Part shown: positions 17,979 through 26,952 of the stretch, piece after piece
Layout: every line of letters begins with the position of its first letter
How positions within the stretch are numbered: position 1 is the first letter of the stretch
Source of the DNA: Desulfobulbaceae bacterium
GTDB lineage: Bacteria; Desulfobacterota; Desulfobulbia; Desulfobulbales; BM004
Assembly: GCA_002868955.1 (NCBI GenBank)
Contig: PKTW01000010.1
Coordinates: 1 to 42,139 of the forward strand
DNA length: 42,139 nt
Direction of reading: 5' to 3'
The notes under the pieces: model-generated
What the model was told of the DNA's origin: nothing
The model's input: only the letters and a program-made list of their open reading frames with translations
The model's database searches: none
Translations under genes and position numbers: made by a program

Positions 17979-19118
17979 TTATTTACCTGCTTGGCCTGCA
18001 ACCCTCTGGTAGCATTTCCCGGGTAGCGGGTGCACCATGCCCTTAAGCTCTAAAAGCAGGAGCAGTTCATTGGCTTTCTGGGGTGTAAAACCGCTTTCAC
18101 GCACTATTTCATCAATTGTCCTTGGATACACTTCAAGACACGTCAGCAGCGCTTTCTCTTCCTGGTTCAATTGCGCAAAGAATTCCTGTTCTTCTTCATT
18201 GCCGGTATCAACCTGATTTTCCAAGGGAGCTGCATATATAAACTCCTCAGCAATGTCGTTCACGCTGTGAACTAACTTTGCCCCCTGCTGCAAAAGCGTA
18301 TGAGTTCCGGCACTTTTCACTGAATCGATACGGCCGGGAACCGCAAAAACCTCCCTGCCCTGCTCCAGGGCATGGCTTGCGGTAATCAACGAACCGGAAC
18401 GGTTTGCCGCCTCCACAACCACTACCCCGAGCGAAAGGCCGCTGATTATCCTGTTTCGGGCTGGAAAGCGGAAATTATCCGGCAGGGTGCCAAGCGGGTA
18501 TTCACTGACAACTGCTCCTGAAAAAGCAATGTCTTTATACAGCCCGTGATTGCCCGGTGGATAGATAATATCCAGGCCGCATCCCAGCACAGCAATAGTG
18601 CTGCCTTCTGCTGCCAATGCTCCCTTATGGGCTGCAGTATCAACCCCCAGTGCCATGCCACTTATAATGGTAAAACCCTGCCGGGCCAGACTGTTTGCCA
18701 TTTGTTCGGCTATACTTCGCCCATAGTGCGTGGCAGCACGCGAACCAACTATGCCAATGCCTTTGCAGTTTAGCATTTCAGGCTTTCCCAGGACATAAAG
18801 GACTACCGGTGGATCGTGGATATTCTTCAGCAGAGAAGGATAAAGCGGATCATCACAAGCTATTATTATAATATTTCTTTCGGAGGCCTGTTCGATTTCA
18901 TCCTTGGCCAGTTCTATAAGATTTTGCCGCCCGTCAGGGTTCAAAGCGTCCAAACTCTCCCGGCGCAAACGGCATACCGCAGTCAAATCCTTAATGGTAG
19001 CTGCCAATACCTTGGACGGAGTGCCGAAATGAACCACGAGCTTATTGCATGTCACAGGCCCCATACCGGGAACCAGGTGCAGAGCCACCCAAGATTGCAA
19101 ATATTTGCTGCTTGCCAC
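17979..19118 (-). CDS. dprA: DNA processing protein DprA (Smf)
   Basis: DprA binds incoming single-stranded DNA and loads RecA during transformation; it is also widespread in bacteria not known to be competent. The 379-residue protein has an N-terminal SAM-like/helical part, a Rossmann-type domain with GIVGSRAATHYG, SGMALGVDTAAHKGAL and FPARNRIISGLS, and a C-terminal winged helix after residue about 310. It starts with GTG one base after the dnaG stop codon, with GGGGACGAG as ribosome site inside the dnaG end, so the two genes are translationally linked. Confidence 0.95.
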   Translation of the reverse strand: MASSKYLQSWVALHLVPGMGPVTCNKLVVHFGTPSKVLAATIKDLTAVCRLRRESLDALNPDGRQNLIELAKDEIEQASERNIIIIACDDPLYPSLLKNIHDPPVVLYVLGKPEMLNCKGIGIVGSRAATHYGRSIAEQMANSLARQGFTIISGMALGVDTAAHKGALAAEGSTIAVLGCGLDIIYPPGNHGLYKDIAFSGAVVSEYPLGTLPDNFRFPARNRIISGLSLGVVVVEAANRSGSLITASHALEQGREVFAVPGRIDSVKSAGTHTLLQQGAKLVHSVNDIAEEFIYAAPLENQVDTGNEEEQEFFAQLNQEEKALLTCLEVYPRTIDEIVRESGFTPQKANELLLLLELKGMVHPLPGKCYQRVAGQAGK

Positions 19119-19119
19119 C

Positions 19120-20952
19120 CTACTCGTCCCCTACATTCATTGAGTTCTGATGTTTATGAAGTTCTGCTTTTCTGAGCAGCAACTCTCCGAGCAGCTTATG
19201 ATCCTGGTTTTGCTGAGCGTTTCGTATCTCCTCGCTCAACTGCTGGATCTCTTTTTTGAAACGATAGCGAACAAGCCAGACAAGCATCTCCTCAGCCATA
19301 TTCTCTGTCAGCTGCTCCTGGTCGTTTTGCCTTATAAAGGGTGAATCAATGAGGAGGCGTGACACATAGGAACGTTCCGGCCCCTCCGGAAGGTTTTGCA
19401 TAAGTTGTTCAGGGCTCACCTCCTCATTATCTGCGGCCAGTTTCTGTAAAACAACAAGTATCGTGCTGGCACGGTGTTCAACCAGTATATCCTCTATGCC
19501 GGCCTCAAGAAACCTTTTCAGGTAGCGGGGATAAAAAATCAAAAACTCCAGCAGCTGCGCCTGTTTTCTGGGAAGCGGGACATTGGCCTTGGCTGTCTCC
19601 CCCTTAGCCGTCCCAACTTTTCCCGCGCCAATTCTGTCATGGCTTTTCTTCCAGGCTGCCGCCTTAAATCCCCGCATTACCTGGTCTGGATCAAGAGCCA
19701 GCTTATTGCTAAATTCAGAGATAAGAACCGATTGCTGGAATGGACTGCTTCCCGAGGCCAGGATTAGCGGTTCCAGTTCTTCAAGGATCTTACCCTTCCC
19801 CGTCATACTTGTGCCATGCTTGTCTTTCAGGTGCTCAAAGGCAAATTCCAGGATGGGAAAAGCACTCACCAGGTATTTCTCAAGACCGTCCCTGCCATGC
19901 GCCCTGATAAATGTATCTGGATCATGCATGGCTGGAAGCAGAGCCACCCGCGCTACAACCTGCTCAGCAAGAAACAGGGGCACCGCCCGCATGGCAGCTT
20001 TTATGCCCGCCTCATCCCCGTCAAAAAGGAGGATGACCTCATCGGCGTAGCCTTTCAAAAGCCTAATCTGGGGCTGGGTCAAGGCAGTACCAAGAGGTGC
20101 GACAACATTATCGACCCCATAGGAAGCCAGTGCCAGAAGATCAAAGTTGCCCTCAACCACAACGGCCTGTCTTGTCTTTCGTATAGCATCTCTATGTTGA
20201 AACAACCCGAACAGAATGCGGCTTTTGTCAAAGATGAGAGTTTCGGGCGTATTAAGATATTTCGGCTCCCCATCCCCCAGGATTCTGCCGCCAAAGCCCA
20301 CAATCCTGCCGGTTAATTCAAAAATAGGACACAGGATCCTGTCCCTGAAGCGATCGTAGAATCCGCCTTTCTCTTTTCTGACAAGCAAGCCGGCCTCTTC
20401 CGCCTCGGCCCGTGTGATAGATGACCTTGACACCTTGTTGCTTAAAAAATCCCAGCCGGCAGGAGCATATCCCAATTTAAAGGCCTTAATTATCTCCTGG
20501 GTTATCTCCCTTTTCTCCAGGTAATCACGGGCCTGTGCTCCACCAGCATGATGCAGCAGATAATCATGGTACATGCGGGCTGCACGTTCATTTGCATCAA
20601 AAAGCTTCTGCCGCTTTTCAGCCTTGCCCCGGTCTGCAGAAGAAAAATCTTTTTCGGGAAGACTGATCTGGTACCGCTGTGCCAGCTGCTTGAGGGTCTC
20701 AAAAAATGTGAGGTTATAGTACTTCATCATGAAAGAGAACACATCCCCTCCTTCGCCGCAGCCAAAACAATGGAACGACTGGCGCGCCGTATTAACCATA
20801 AAGGAAGGTGTTTTCTCAGCATGAAAAGGACAAAGACCTTTCATGTTGGCTCCAGCCCGTTTAAGGGAGACGCATTCGCCTATGATATCAATGATCTGGG
20901 CCGCATCTTTTACCCGCTGCACCACATCTTTTTGCTCGAAAGAGGAAGTCAT
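19120..20952 (-). CDS. dnaG: DNA primase DnaG
   Basis: DnaG makes RNA primers for replication. The 610-residue protein is complete. The CHC2 zinc finger is C41/H44/C62/C65 (CPFH, then CFGC). The catalytic core follows, with the RNAP-like motif LSNKVSR to DRILCPI. In the TOPRIM domain, VVVEGNFDLLAL carries the catalytic glutamate and LLFDGDEAGIKAA the DxD pair. The C-terminal region from about 440 is the helicase-binding part and is divergent, as usual. ATG 20952 is used, although no ribosome site is visible. Downstream is dprA; the usual partner rpoD is not adjacent. Confidence 0.96.
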   Translation of the reverse strand: MTSSFEQKDVVQRVKDAAQIIDIIGECVSLKRAGANMKGLCPFHAEKTPSFMVNTARQSFHCFGCGEGGDVFSFMMKYYNLTFFETLKQLAQRYQISLPEKDFSSADRGKAEKRQKLFDANERAARMYHDYLLHHAGGAQARDYLEKREITQEIIKAFKLGYAPAGWDFLSNKVSRSSITRAEAEEAGLLVRKEKGGFYDRFRDRILCPIFELTGRIVGFGGRILGDGEPKYLNTPETLIFDKSRILFGLFQHRDAIRKTRQAVVVEGNFDLLALASYGVDNVVAPLGTALTQPQIRLLKGYADEVILLFDGDEAGIKAAMRAVPLFLAEQVVARVALLPAMHDPDTFIRAHGRDGLEKYLVSAFPILEFAFEHLKDKHGTSMTGKGKILEELEPLILASGSSPFQQSVLISEFSNKLALDPDQVMRGFKAAAWKKSHDRIGAGKVGTAKGETAKANVPLPRKQAQLLEFLIFYPRYLKRFLEAGIEDILVEHRASTILVVLQKLAADNEEVSPEQLMQNLPEGPERSYVSRLLIDSPFIRQNDQEQLTENMAEEMLVWLVRYRFKKEIQQLSEEIRNAQQNQDHKLLGELLLRKAELHKHQNSMNVGDE

Positions 20953-21115
20953 AACATATAAATAGTGAACATATACTTTCCCTGTGTCAAGCTAAATTGT
21001 ACCCGCAATCAGTCTTTGTTCCATTCTCTCCAACAACATTCGCGCAGCCTGGCCTGCGGGTGGATTTTATCTTCTCGGCGCAGGTCGGATGACAAAAAAA
21101 TATTGCTGTAAAAAA

Positions 21116-21143
21116 TTGCTGGTGTACTGTTTCATGCTATAAT
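21116..21143 (+). promoter_or_regulatory. Sigma-70-type promoter
   Basis: TTGCTG (21116-21121) and a consensus TATAAT (21138-21143) are separated by 16 bases, about 95 bases before the gene at 21238. The spacing and the perfect -10 make this the best promoter for the 21238-22925 pair. Confidence 0.6.
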
Positions 21144-21237
21144 GAGCCGCTGGATTTGCACCTGCAAATTTTAGCTGTTTGCAAACCTCGGCACCCCCGG
21201 CACAAAAATCAAGTTAAAGAGAATCATACCGCAGCCT

Positions 21238-21960
21238 ATGAAGCCCAACGTTGAAGATATCCTGGCAGTTGAACTCAAGCGGGAGATCGCCGAACGATAT
21301 TTCGGTTTTAGCAAAATGATCGAGGAAGACACCCTTGATCTTATGGAAAAAGTCAAGTATCAGCTCTCGATACTTGAAAAAAGAATAAGTTATGAACTCA
21401 TCCGCATATATATCCTGCTCAAGGACGAAAAACTTATCCATCAATTTATGGAACTTACCGGCTGGGAGGAAAAACTTTTTTATGATCCTTACTTAACCGA
21501 ATCTCCCACGATCATGAAACGGGTGTTCACGGGCGTCAAAATAAGGGGCCTTACAAGGGCTGGACGTTTTAAAAACATGGTATTTGACGCCTATGAAAGG
21601 CTTGTGGCCCACGTGGAGCACTACAGGCAAAACCTGGAGGAAATAGAATCGAGCCGGGAAACGATCACTGCGGAAATTGAACTATTCTACCGTAAAAACG
21701 ATATCGGCAATATCATGGGGTTTCTCCGAGCCATGGAAGGAGTAGGTAATATAGACAGCATGGGTGTCACCCCTGATACGGGTGCGGTTAATACATTTGA
21801 ACACAAAATGCGCATCGAAACACCGCCGCCAATTGACCCGAAGCTTATAAGCATTCCCCCCTTGGCAGCTGTTCCCACCATCAGCAAACAACTAAAAAAG
21901 CTTGTCGATAAGGCCTATAAACTCCACGGAGCAAAATTTCTCGCTGCAATAGCAAAATGA
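21238..21960 (+). CDS. Helical protein of unknown function
   Basis: I do not recognise this 240-residue protein. It is soluble by composition, with no signal peptide or membrane helix. Residues 1-180 look almost wholly helical, with long amphipathic stretches around 8-70 and 115-165 that could form coiled coils. Residues about 185-225 are a proline-rich linker (ETPPPIDPKLISIPPL), and a short basic helix ends the protein. Its stop codon overlaps the start of the next gene (ATGA at 21957-21960), so it is translationally coupled to a CaCA cation exchanger; a regulatory or partner role is possible. A good promoter lies upstream. Confidence 0.8.
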   Translation: MKPNVEDILAVELKREIAERYFGFSKMIEEDTLDLMEKVKYQLSILEKRISYELIRIYILLKDEKLIHQFMELTGWEEKLFYDPYLTESPTIMKRVFTGVKIRGLTRAGRFKNMVFDAYERLVAHVEHYRQNLEEIESSRETITAEIELFYRKNDIGNIMGFLRAMEGVGNIDSMGVTPDTGAVNTFEHKMRIETPPPIDPKLISIPPLAAVPTISKQLKKLVDKAYKLHGAKFLAAIAK

Positions 21961-22925
21961 ATTTTGAACCCAACTATCCTTCCATTCTTCTCTCCTGGAT
22001 TGCCCTTATCGGAGGCTTAATCCTCCTGACTGCCGGAGGGGAATTTCTGGTGTCAGGTGCTGCAAAACTCGCTAAAAGACTTGGCATGAGCTCGATGCTC
22101 ATCGGCTTGACGATAGTAGCATTTGGCACATCCATGCCTGAGCTTTTTGTCGGCCTCATCGCCCTATTTCAGGATCATCCGGATATCCTCACGGGCAATG
22201 TCATAGGGAGCAATATTGCCAATATCGGCCTCATACTGGGTATATGCGCCCTCATCACTCCTTTGCCTGTCAGGTTCAGGTCGGTTTCCCGTGAACTCTA
22301 TATTGTGCTGGCTGCAACAATTATTTTATTCCTCGCTGCATGGTATGGCATCTTCCCAAGATTTCTCGGCTTCATTTTTTTTATATATCTCCTCTTCTAT
22401 ACCGTGCAAAGCTTCCGCCGGGGCTTAAAAACTGATAACAGATTGAAGGCAAATAATAATGGGGTTGCGACTGCGGCGGCCCCTCACCTGTCTGTAATTA
22501 TTGCTGTAACTTCTTTAGGTCTTGCGTGCCTGCCGCTTGGCTCGAACTTTTTCATCAAAGGAGCCATTGACTTAGCACGGCACTTGGGTGTGAGTGAGCT
22601 TGTTATCGGCCTGACATTGGCAGCAGTAGGCACTTCACTTCCTGAACTGGCCTCATGCCTCGCGGCCATTCGCCAGCGGCAGACTGAAATCCTTGCAGGC
22701 AACATAATAGGCAGCAATCTTTTCAATCTTCTCATGGTGCTTGGCTTCTGCGGACTGCTCATGCCGTTCCCAATATCTTCAACTCTGCTCACCAGGGACA
22801 TTCCCGTCATGTTCAGCTTCTCCGTAGTTCTTCTTGCAATTCTCGCAGTGCAACAGGGTTTAAACCGCCTGCACGGCTTCATTCTTCTCGCTTCATATAT
22901 AGGGTATCTCTATATTCTCAGATAA
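21957..22925 (+). CDS. CaCA family calcium/sodium (or cation/proton) antiporter
   Basis: An inner-membrane exchanger of the YrbG type, 322 residues with about ten membrane segments in two halves. Each half carries the alpha-repeat signature: GLTIVAFGTSMPELFVG followed by GNVIGSNIANIG in the first, and GLTLAAVGTSLPELASC followed by GNIIGSNLFNLL in the second. The acidic residues that bind the cation (SMPEL and SLPEL glutamates) are intact. It is coupled by a four-base overlap to the unknown gene upstream and followed by a bidirectional terminator. Which ions are exchanged cannot be told from sequence. Confidence 0.93.
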   Translation: MNFEPNYPSILLSWIALIGGLILLTAGGEFLVSGAAKLAKRLGMSSMLIGLTIVAFGTSMPELFVGLIALFQDHPDILTGNVIGSNIANIGLILGICALITPLPVRFRSVSRELYIVLAATIILFLAAWYGIFPRFLGFIFFIYLLFYTVQSFRRGLKTDNRLKANNNGVATAAAPHLSVIIAVTSLGLACLPLGSNFFIKGAIDLARHLGVSELVIGLTLAAVGTSLPELASCLAAIRQRQTEILAGNIIGSNLFNLLMVLGFCGLLMPFPISSTLLTRDIPVMFSFSVVLLAILAVQQGLNRLHGFILLASYIGYLYILR

Positions 22926-23032
22926 TTAAAAATGCTTATTTAAGATATCCAGGTTTCATTATTGACCAACACTGAATAATGCTTATTATTTTAATCTAAG
23001 AAGTAAAACATACTTCATTTCTCCTCCTCCAT

Positions 23033-23069
23033 AAAAAAAGACGGTGCCTTTAAAGCGCCGTCTTTTTTT
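23033..23069. terminator. Bidirectional intrinsic terminator
   Basis: GACGGTGC (23040-23047) pairs with GCGCCGTC (23055-23062), with one G-U pair. Seven A precede the stem and seven T follow it, so it can stop transcription from both the CaCA gene (plus) and the FecR-like gene (minus), which converge here. Confidence 0.88.
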
Positions 23070-23096
23070 ATTCCCCCGGTATACTTGCCGTCTATC

Positions 23097-25160
23097 TTAC
23101 CGCATGCGACGATTATTCATTGCGGCTGAGATCCATTCCCTGCCAGGCCCTTTACCGTCTGTATTTCTCTCCCGCGATACATTTTTTTCCCTGAAAGAAT
23201 TTTGATCCCTTGAAATCTGCCGTCCAGTTTTATAATCCTGGGGCTCGTCCTTTTCAGTCTGTTTCCTTAAATTATTTGAACTTGCTTTTGGGGCAGGGTC
23301 CCCATTGCGTGCTGCCTTCCTTTGCGACTGCTGTGTTTCTTCCCGGGCAAGTGTTCTCTTCCCTCTGCCGCCCTTTCTTGGTATAGTTGCCTTTTCTTGA
23401 ACAACCTTATCTCCGCGCCGGCTCCCCACCTCAGCCGGCCTTGATTCTTCGGCTCCTGCCTTGTTCCCTTTCCTCCTGATTACCTGCTTTGTTTGCCCTG
23501 AAACACGTGCAGCAATATTGCTTCTTGGCAATGACTTTTGTTGCTTTTCAATCTGTCTTTCTCCGGTTCTTTGCATGGGCCCGGGACTCTTCTTCTGCAT
23601 TGTTCCAGCACCGGCATTTTCTCTTTTGCGCGCCATTGCACCATCATGAGCTTTTGCAATGGTTTGCCTGCTGTCTTTCCACGAAGTGCGTTGAACTGAT
23701 CTTTCTTTTTGCCTGTCACTCTGCGATTGGATTCCTCGAACATCTTTTTTTGCGCTTTTTGGATGCCGCGCTGTTTCTCCTGCTTTGACCATTTTCCTTT
23801 CAGCTCCCATAAATGGGAGTCGCCTGTCAAAACTTCTGCCCGCGGCAGATTTTGTACCAAAAACTTTTTTTGCCCTTTTTCTTTCTGCCGTCAACAGAGG
23901 TTTGTAATCCTTTACAATGACAGTTTTATTGATATTCCGAATCCTTACCGTATTGTAATTGTTGACGATAACCGGTCCTTTTTTATGCAAGTGCCGCCTC
24001 GGTATAATGACACCATGCTTAACATGCCTGTGATTGGAAAGGTTTATACTGAAACTGAAACTTGATCCTCCCTGCACCATCACTGTCCTGGAATCCCACC
24101 TGCGGTGGCCATAATACGTTTCCCAAGGAGCAAGAGGAAACCAGCCGATATTATCATTGTGAGCAATCCAACGGACCCTGCCGGGATGCCAGTATGGCCT
24201 GTAAGTCTTACCGAATGTAATGTTAAACCCGACAACTGTCACTCCGGGAACATGCGACACATGGATATAAGGTGTCCACATCCATGAGCCATGCATATCG
24301 ATCCAGTGCCCGTGATGATGGGTGGCCCAACCCCAGGGATTATGGTCTACCCACACCGGGGAACCCTGCCAGTCATACCAGTACCCGTTTGTATATGGGC
24401 TCCAGCCTGACGCCACATAGTGCGGTTTCCAGGCCCAGTAGTAGTAGCCACGGTAATAGACCCTGCTCCAGCTTCCATTGGGTTCTATTTCATAGGCGTA
24501 CTGCTGCATTGATTCAGGTAAGTATTCGGAACGGACCAGGCGGTTTTTTGACCATATCCCTTCCCGGTTAGTACACCATCTGTTCCAATCCCGGCTGATA
24601 GGACCTGTCCCTGCAACAATTGATTCTTCACGAAACTGAAGACGTGTGGAACCGGATATGACTTCCATTCTCTCTACGCCATTCCGCAATGACAAAAAAG
24701 TTGCCTCACCCTGCACAGCCGACACAACAACTGTGTTTTCATCTGCCTGCACATCAATAACACTTCCCGGTGCAACCTTTACCGTGCCCCTGATTGTTTC
24801 AATTTTAATCCTCCCTGAAACACTTCCGTTATAAAGCCTTGCCACCCCGGTATTCAGTTGAAATACACCGATATTATCATCCAGCTCCAGGATCTCGACC
24901 TCGGTATTTTGGTCCAGCCTCAGCAGCAGATTATTGGGAAATGTTATTTCAACCCTGCTGTCATGGCCTGTGGCCAGAACATCCTCTATTCCGGCCGGGG
25001 ATTGCAGATGCGTTTCCACCCAGCTCTCATCCACGTCCATATACCTGAATATATCTCCCTCAACATGGGAGATGCGACCGACGATTATCGCTGCACCTGC
25101 TGCGCTCCCGCCCAAAACTGCTGACAAAAGGACTACGATTAATACGATTAGTTTTTTCAT
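23097..25160 (-). CDS. Exported FecR-domain protein with Trp/Tyr-rich repeats and a basic tail
   Basis: The 687-residue product begins with a clear signal peptide (MKKLIVLIVVLLSAVLGGSAAGA). Residues about 25-165 form a FecR domain, in which RIKIETIRGTVKVAPGS and ADENTVVVSAVQGEATF are typical. Residues about 200-340 are rich in Trp, Tyr, Gly and His with repeated GYWYDW, GHWIDMHG and SPVWVDHNPWGWA units, as in DUF6600-type proteins. From about 430 to the end the chain is very basic and low in hydrophobics, probably disordered. A periplasmic or cell-surface role is likely; the function is unknown. I chose ATG 25160 because AGGTGAT is well placed before it; a longer frame adds seven residues. 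Confidence 0.82.
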   Translation of the reverse strand: MKKLIVLIVVLLSAVLGGSAAGAAIIVGRISHVEGDIFRYMDVDESWVETHLQSPAGIEDVLATGHDSRVEITFPNNLLLRLDQNTEVEILELDDNIGVFQLNTGVARLYNGSVSGRIKIETIRGTVKVAPGSVIDVQADENTVVVSAVQGEATFLSLRNGVERMEVISGSTRLQFREESIVAGTGPISRDWNRWCTNREGIWSKNRLVRSEYLPESMQQYAYEIEPNGSWSRVYYRGYYYWAWKPHYVASGWSPYTNGYWYDWQGSPVWVDHNPWGWATHHHGHWIDMHGSWMWTPYIHVSHVPGVTVVGFNITFGKTYRPYWHPGRVRWIAHNDNIGWFPLAPWETYYGHRRWDSRTVMVQGGSSFSFSINLSNHRHVKHGVIIPRRHLHKKGPVIVNNYNTVRIRNINKTVIVKDYKPLLTAERKRAKKVFGTKSAAGRSFDRRLPFMGAERKMVKAGETARHPKSAKKDVRGIQSQSDRQKERSVQRTSWKDSRQTIAKAHDGAMARKRENAGAGTMQKKSPGPMQRTGERQIEKQQKSLPRSNIAARVSGQTKQVIRRKGNKAGAEESRPAEVGSRRGDKVVQEKATIPRKGGRGKRTLAREETQQSQRKAARNGDPAPKASSNNLRKQTEKDEPQDYKTGRQISRDQNSFREKNVSRERNTDGKGPGREWISAAMNNRRMR

Positions 25161-25605
25161 GGCATCACCTTTTGTTCTCAATTGATCAAATTGGTTTTTG
25201 CTGGTCTTTACCTTTTAAGACCCATGCGCCTTTTGTTTTGTTTACATCTTTATGGATACGTTGGATTTTTTGTATAGACATCGGTCTTTTCCGGAATAGA
25301 TGTCTGGCCGCCTCCACCCGACTTACAGCCCCAACAACTTAATAATATTGATTTTTCTATATTCCTGGGCAATTGCCCCTTTGTTTCATGTATATTTTCT
25401 TTCTTAGAAAAAGAATGCGCCGGTAAGATAAAAAATTTTTAGTGACTAGATTATGAAGGCACCAAACGATATTTGCCCCTTTCTTTCCAGTATCACTTGA
25501 AAACAAGAGGCTCAACCAGTATTAAGTAACTTTACGTCACGGATTTCTCATCTTGATAATGCAATCAATCTTACCAGCCCGTGCAACTTGAACAGACGAC
25601 AGAAC
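25161..25605. other. Intergenic region with divergent promoters
   Basis: This 445-base gap lies between the divergent FecR-like and DUF3786 genes. It is AT-rich and holds the strong plus-strand promoter listed separately. I see no gene, RNA or repeat in the remainder. Confidence 0.5.
25497..25525 (+). promoter_or_regulatory. Sigma-70-type promoter for the DUF3786 operon
   Basis: TTGAAA (25497-25502) and TATTAA (25520-25525) stand 17 bases apart, about 80 bases before the DUF3786 gene and the run of small same-strand genes after it. Confidence 0.55.
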
Positions 25606-26409
25606 ATGGCAAAGATCACCAACCCGTTTGATATCTACAAGCTTCTGCCACAAACCAATTGCGGGGAATGCGCCCTGCCCAATTGCCTGGCTTTTGCAGC
25701 CGCAGTTATCCAGGGACGGAAAAACCTTACCGACTGTCCCTACATTAAAACGGAAGACAAAGAACAGCTGGCAAGCCACATTGCTATAAGGGAGGACTTC
25801 AGCCGCGCCAGTCGGGAAAACCTCGAAATGCTGAAGAGCAGGATAGGCGACATCGATTTTTCAACTAAGGCTGCACCGCTGGGCGCCCACATTGTTTCCG
25901 GCAAGCTTGCCGTCAAGAGCCTGGGCAAGGATTTTTTCATTGATACCAGAGGCAACGTAACATCAGAATGTCACACCCATGCATGGATGACGGTCCCGCT
26001 TTTAAGCTATATTGTGCATAGCAACGGCGCGGACATTACAGGCAGGTGGGTTCCATTCCGTGAACTCAAGGATGGTTCTCCCATGAACCCTCTTTTTGTG
26101 CAGCGGGGTGAGAAACCCCTAAAAAAACTGATTGACGGCAATAGTGAACTGCTCGGGGATTTGATCAGTATGTTCAGCGGTGAAAGAGCGGACAATACCC
26201 TGTTTTCCTCTGACATCGCCCTTTCCCTTTACCCATTACCGAAATTGCCTATACTTATATGCTACTGGAAGCCTGAAGGCGATATGGATTCAGACCTCAA
26301 CATCTTTTTTGACGCATCCGCAGAAAAGCACCTGCACATTGAAACGCTTTTTTCATTGGGGGTCGGGCTTGTCATGATGTTTGAAAAAATCTCCCGCGAA
26401 CACAGCTGA
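25606..26409 (+). CDS. DUF3786 protein with N-terminal 4Fe-4S domain
   Basis: The 267-residue protein starts with an Fe-S domain like that of the corrinoid protein gamma subunit (CdhE/AcsC): four cysteines in NCGECALPNC and, after a gap, DCPYI, around residues 15-45. The rest matches the DUF3786 family, whose members are found mainly in anaerobes; the segment STKAAPLGAHIV and the late part YPLPKLPILICYWKPEGDMDSD are typical. No reaction is known for the family; a corrinoid or iron-sulfur electron-transfer role is a guess. A longer TTG start at 25588 is possible, but ATG 25606 starts where the family does. Confidence 0.82.
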   Translation: MAKITNPFDIYKLLPQTNCGECALPNCLAFAAAVIQGRKNLTDCPYIKTEDKEQLASHIAIREDFSRASRENLEMLKSRIGDIDFSTKAAPLGAHIVSGKLAVKSLGKDFFIDTRGNVTSECHTHAWMTVPLLSYIVHSNGADITGRWVPFRELKDGSPMNPLFVQRGEKPLKKLIDGNSELLGDLISMFSGERADNTLFSSDIALSLYPLPKLPILICYWKPEGDMDSDLNIFFDASAEKHLHIETLFSLGVGLVMMFEKISREHS

Positions 26410-26421
26410 AAGGTATTGTCC

Positions 26422-26838
26422 ATGGTTAGTGTTTTCACATACGGCTCGCTCATGTTCGATCCCGTCTGGTCTAGAGTTGTTGCAGGCAGCTATGAAAGAT
26501 GCGAGGCCATCCTGCAAGGCTATGACAGGAAAGCCGTGCGGGGAGAAACCTACCCTGTCCTTATTCCATCTTCAGCGCTCTCACAGGTGCAGGGGGTCGT
26601 TTATTGTAATGTCTCATCTGCCGACCTGGCCCGCCTCGACCATTTTGAAGGGAAATATTATTTCAGGAAGACGGAACAGATCATCACCGAGGAAAAGAAA
26701 GCCTTTCCTGCTGAGGTCTATGTTTTAAAAGAAGAATATTATAACATTATATCTCACAAGGAATGGGATCCTGTCCATTTCTGCACAACAGGCATCCATT
26801 TCTTTCTGCACAGTTTTATGGTCACCGATAAGCAGTAA
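26422..26838 (+). CDS. Gamma-glutamylcyclotransferase-like (AIG2) protein
   Basis: A 138-residue protein of the AIG2/GGCT-like fold. VFTYGSLMFDPVW is the family YGSL motif that binds the substrate gamma-glutamyl group, and RLDHFEGKYYFRK carries the second signature (the LDxFEG turn). Members open gamma-glutamyl amines or remove 5-oxoproline; the substrate here is unknown. ATG 26422 is preferred over a TTG six bases upstream because AAAGG is well spaced. It starts 12 bases after the DUF3786 gene, so the two share a transcript. Confidence 0.85.
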   Translation: MVSVFTYGSLMFDPVWSRVVAGSYERCEAILQGYDRKAVRGETYPVLIPSSALSQVQGVVYCNVSSADLARLDHFEGKYYFRKTEQIITEEKKAFPAEVYVLKEEYYNIISHKEWDPVHFCTTGIHFFLHSFMVTDKQ

Positions 26839-26854
26839 CAAATAAAGAATACTC

Positions 26855-26938
26855 ATGAATAAAACAATCATCTTCTGTTTGGCATTTGCACTTCTGCTTG
26901 GTATTATTCAACTCATAATTCAATTTATCCAGGACTGA
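26855..26938 (+). CDS. Possible 27-residue membrane peptide
   Basis: The frame encodes MNKTIIFCLAFALLLG followed by IIQLIIQFIQD and a stop. It is one uninterrupted hydrophobic helix with a Lys near the N terminus and an Asp at the end, between the AIG2-like gene and tpx on the same strand. There is no clear ribosome site. It may be a true small membrane protein or a chance frame. Confidence 0.3.
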   Translation: MNKTIIFCLAFALLLGIIQLIIQFIQD

Positions 26939-26952
26939 CCCGGGAGGAAAAT

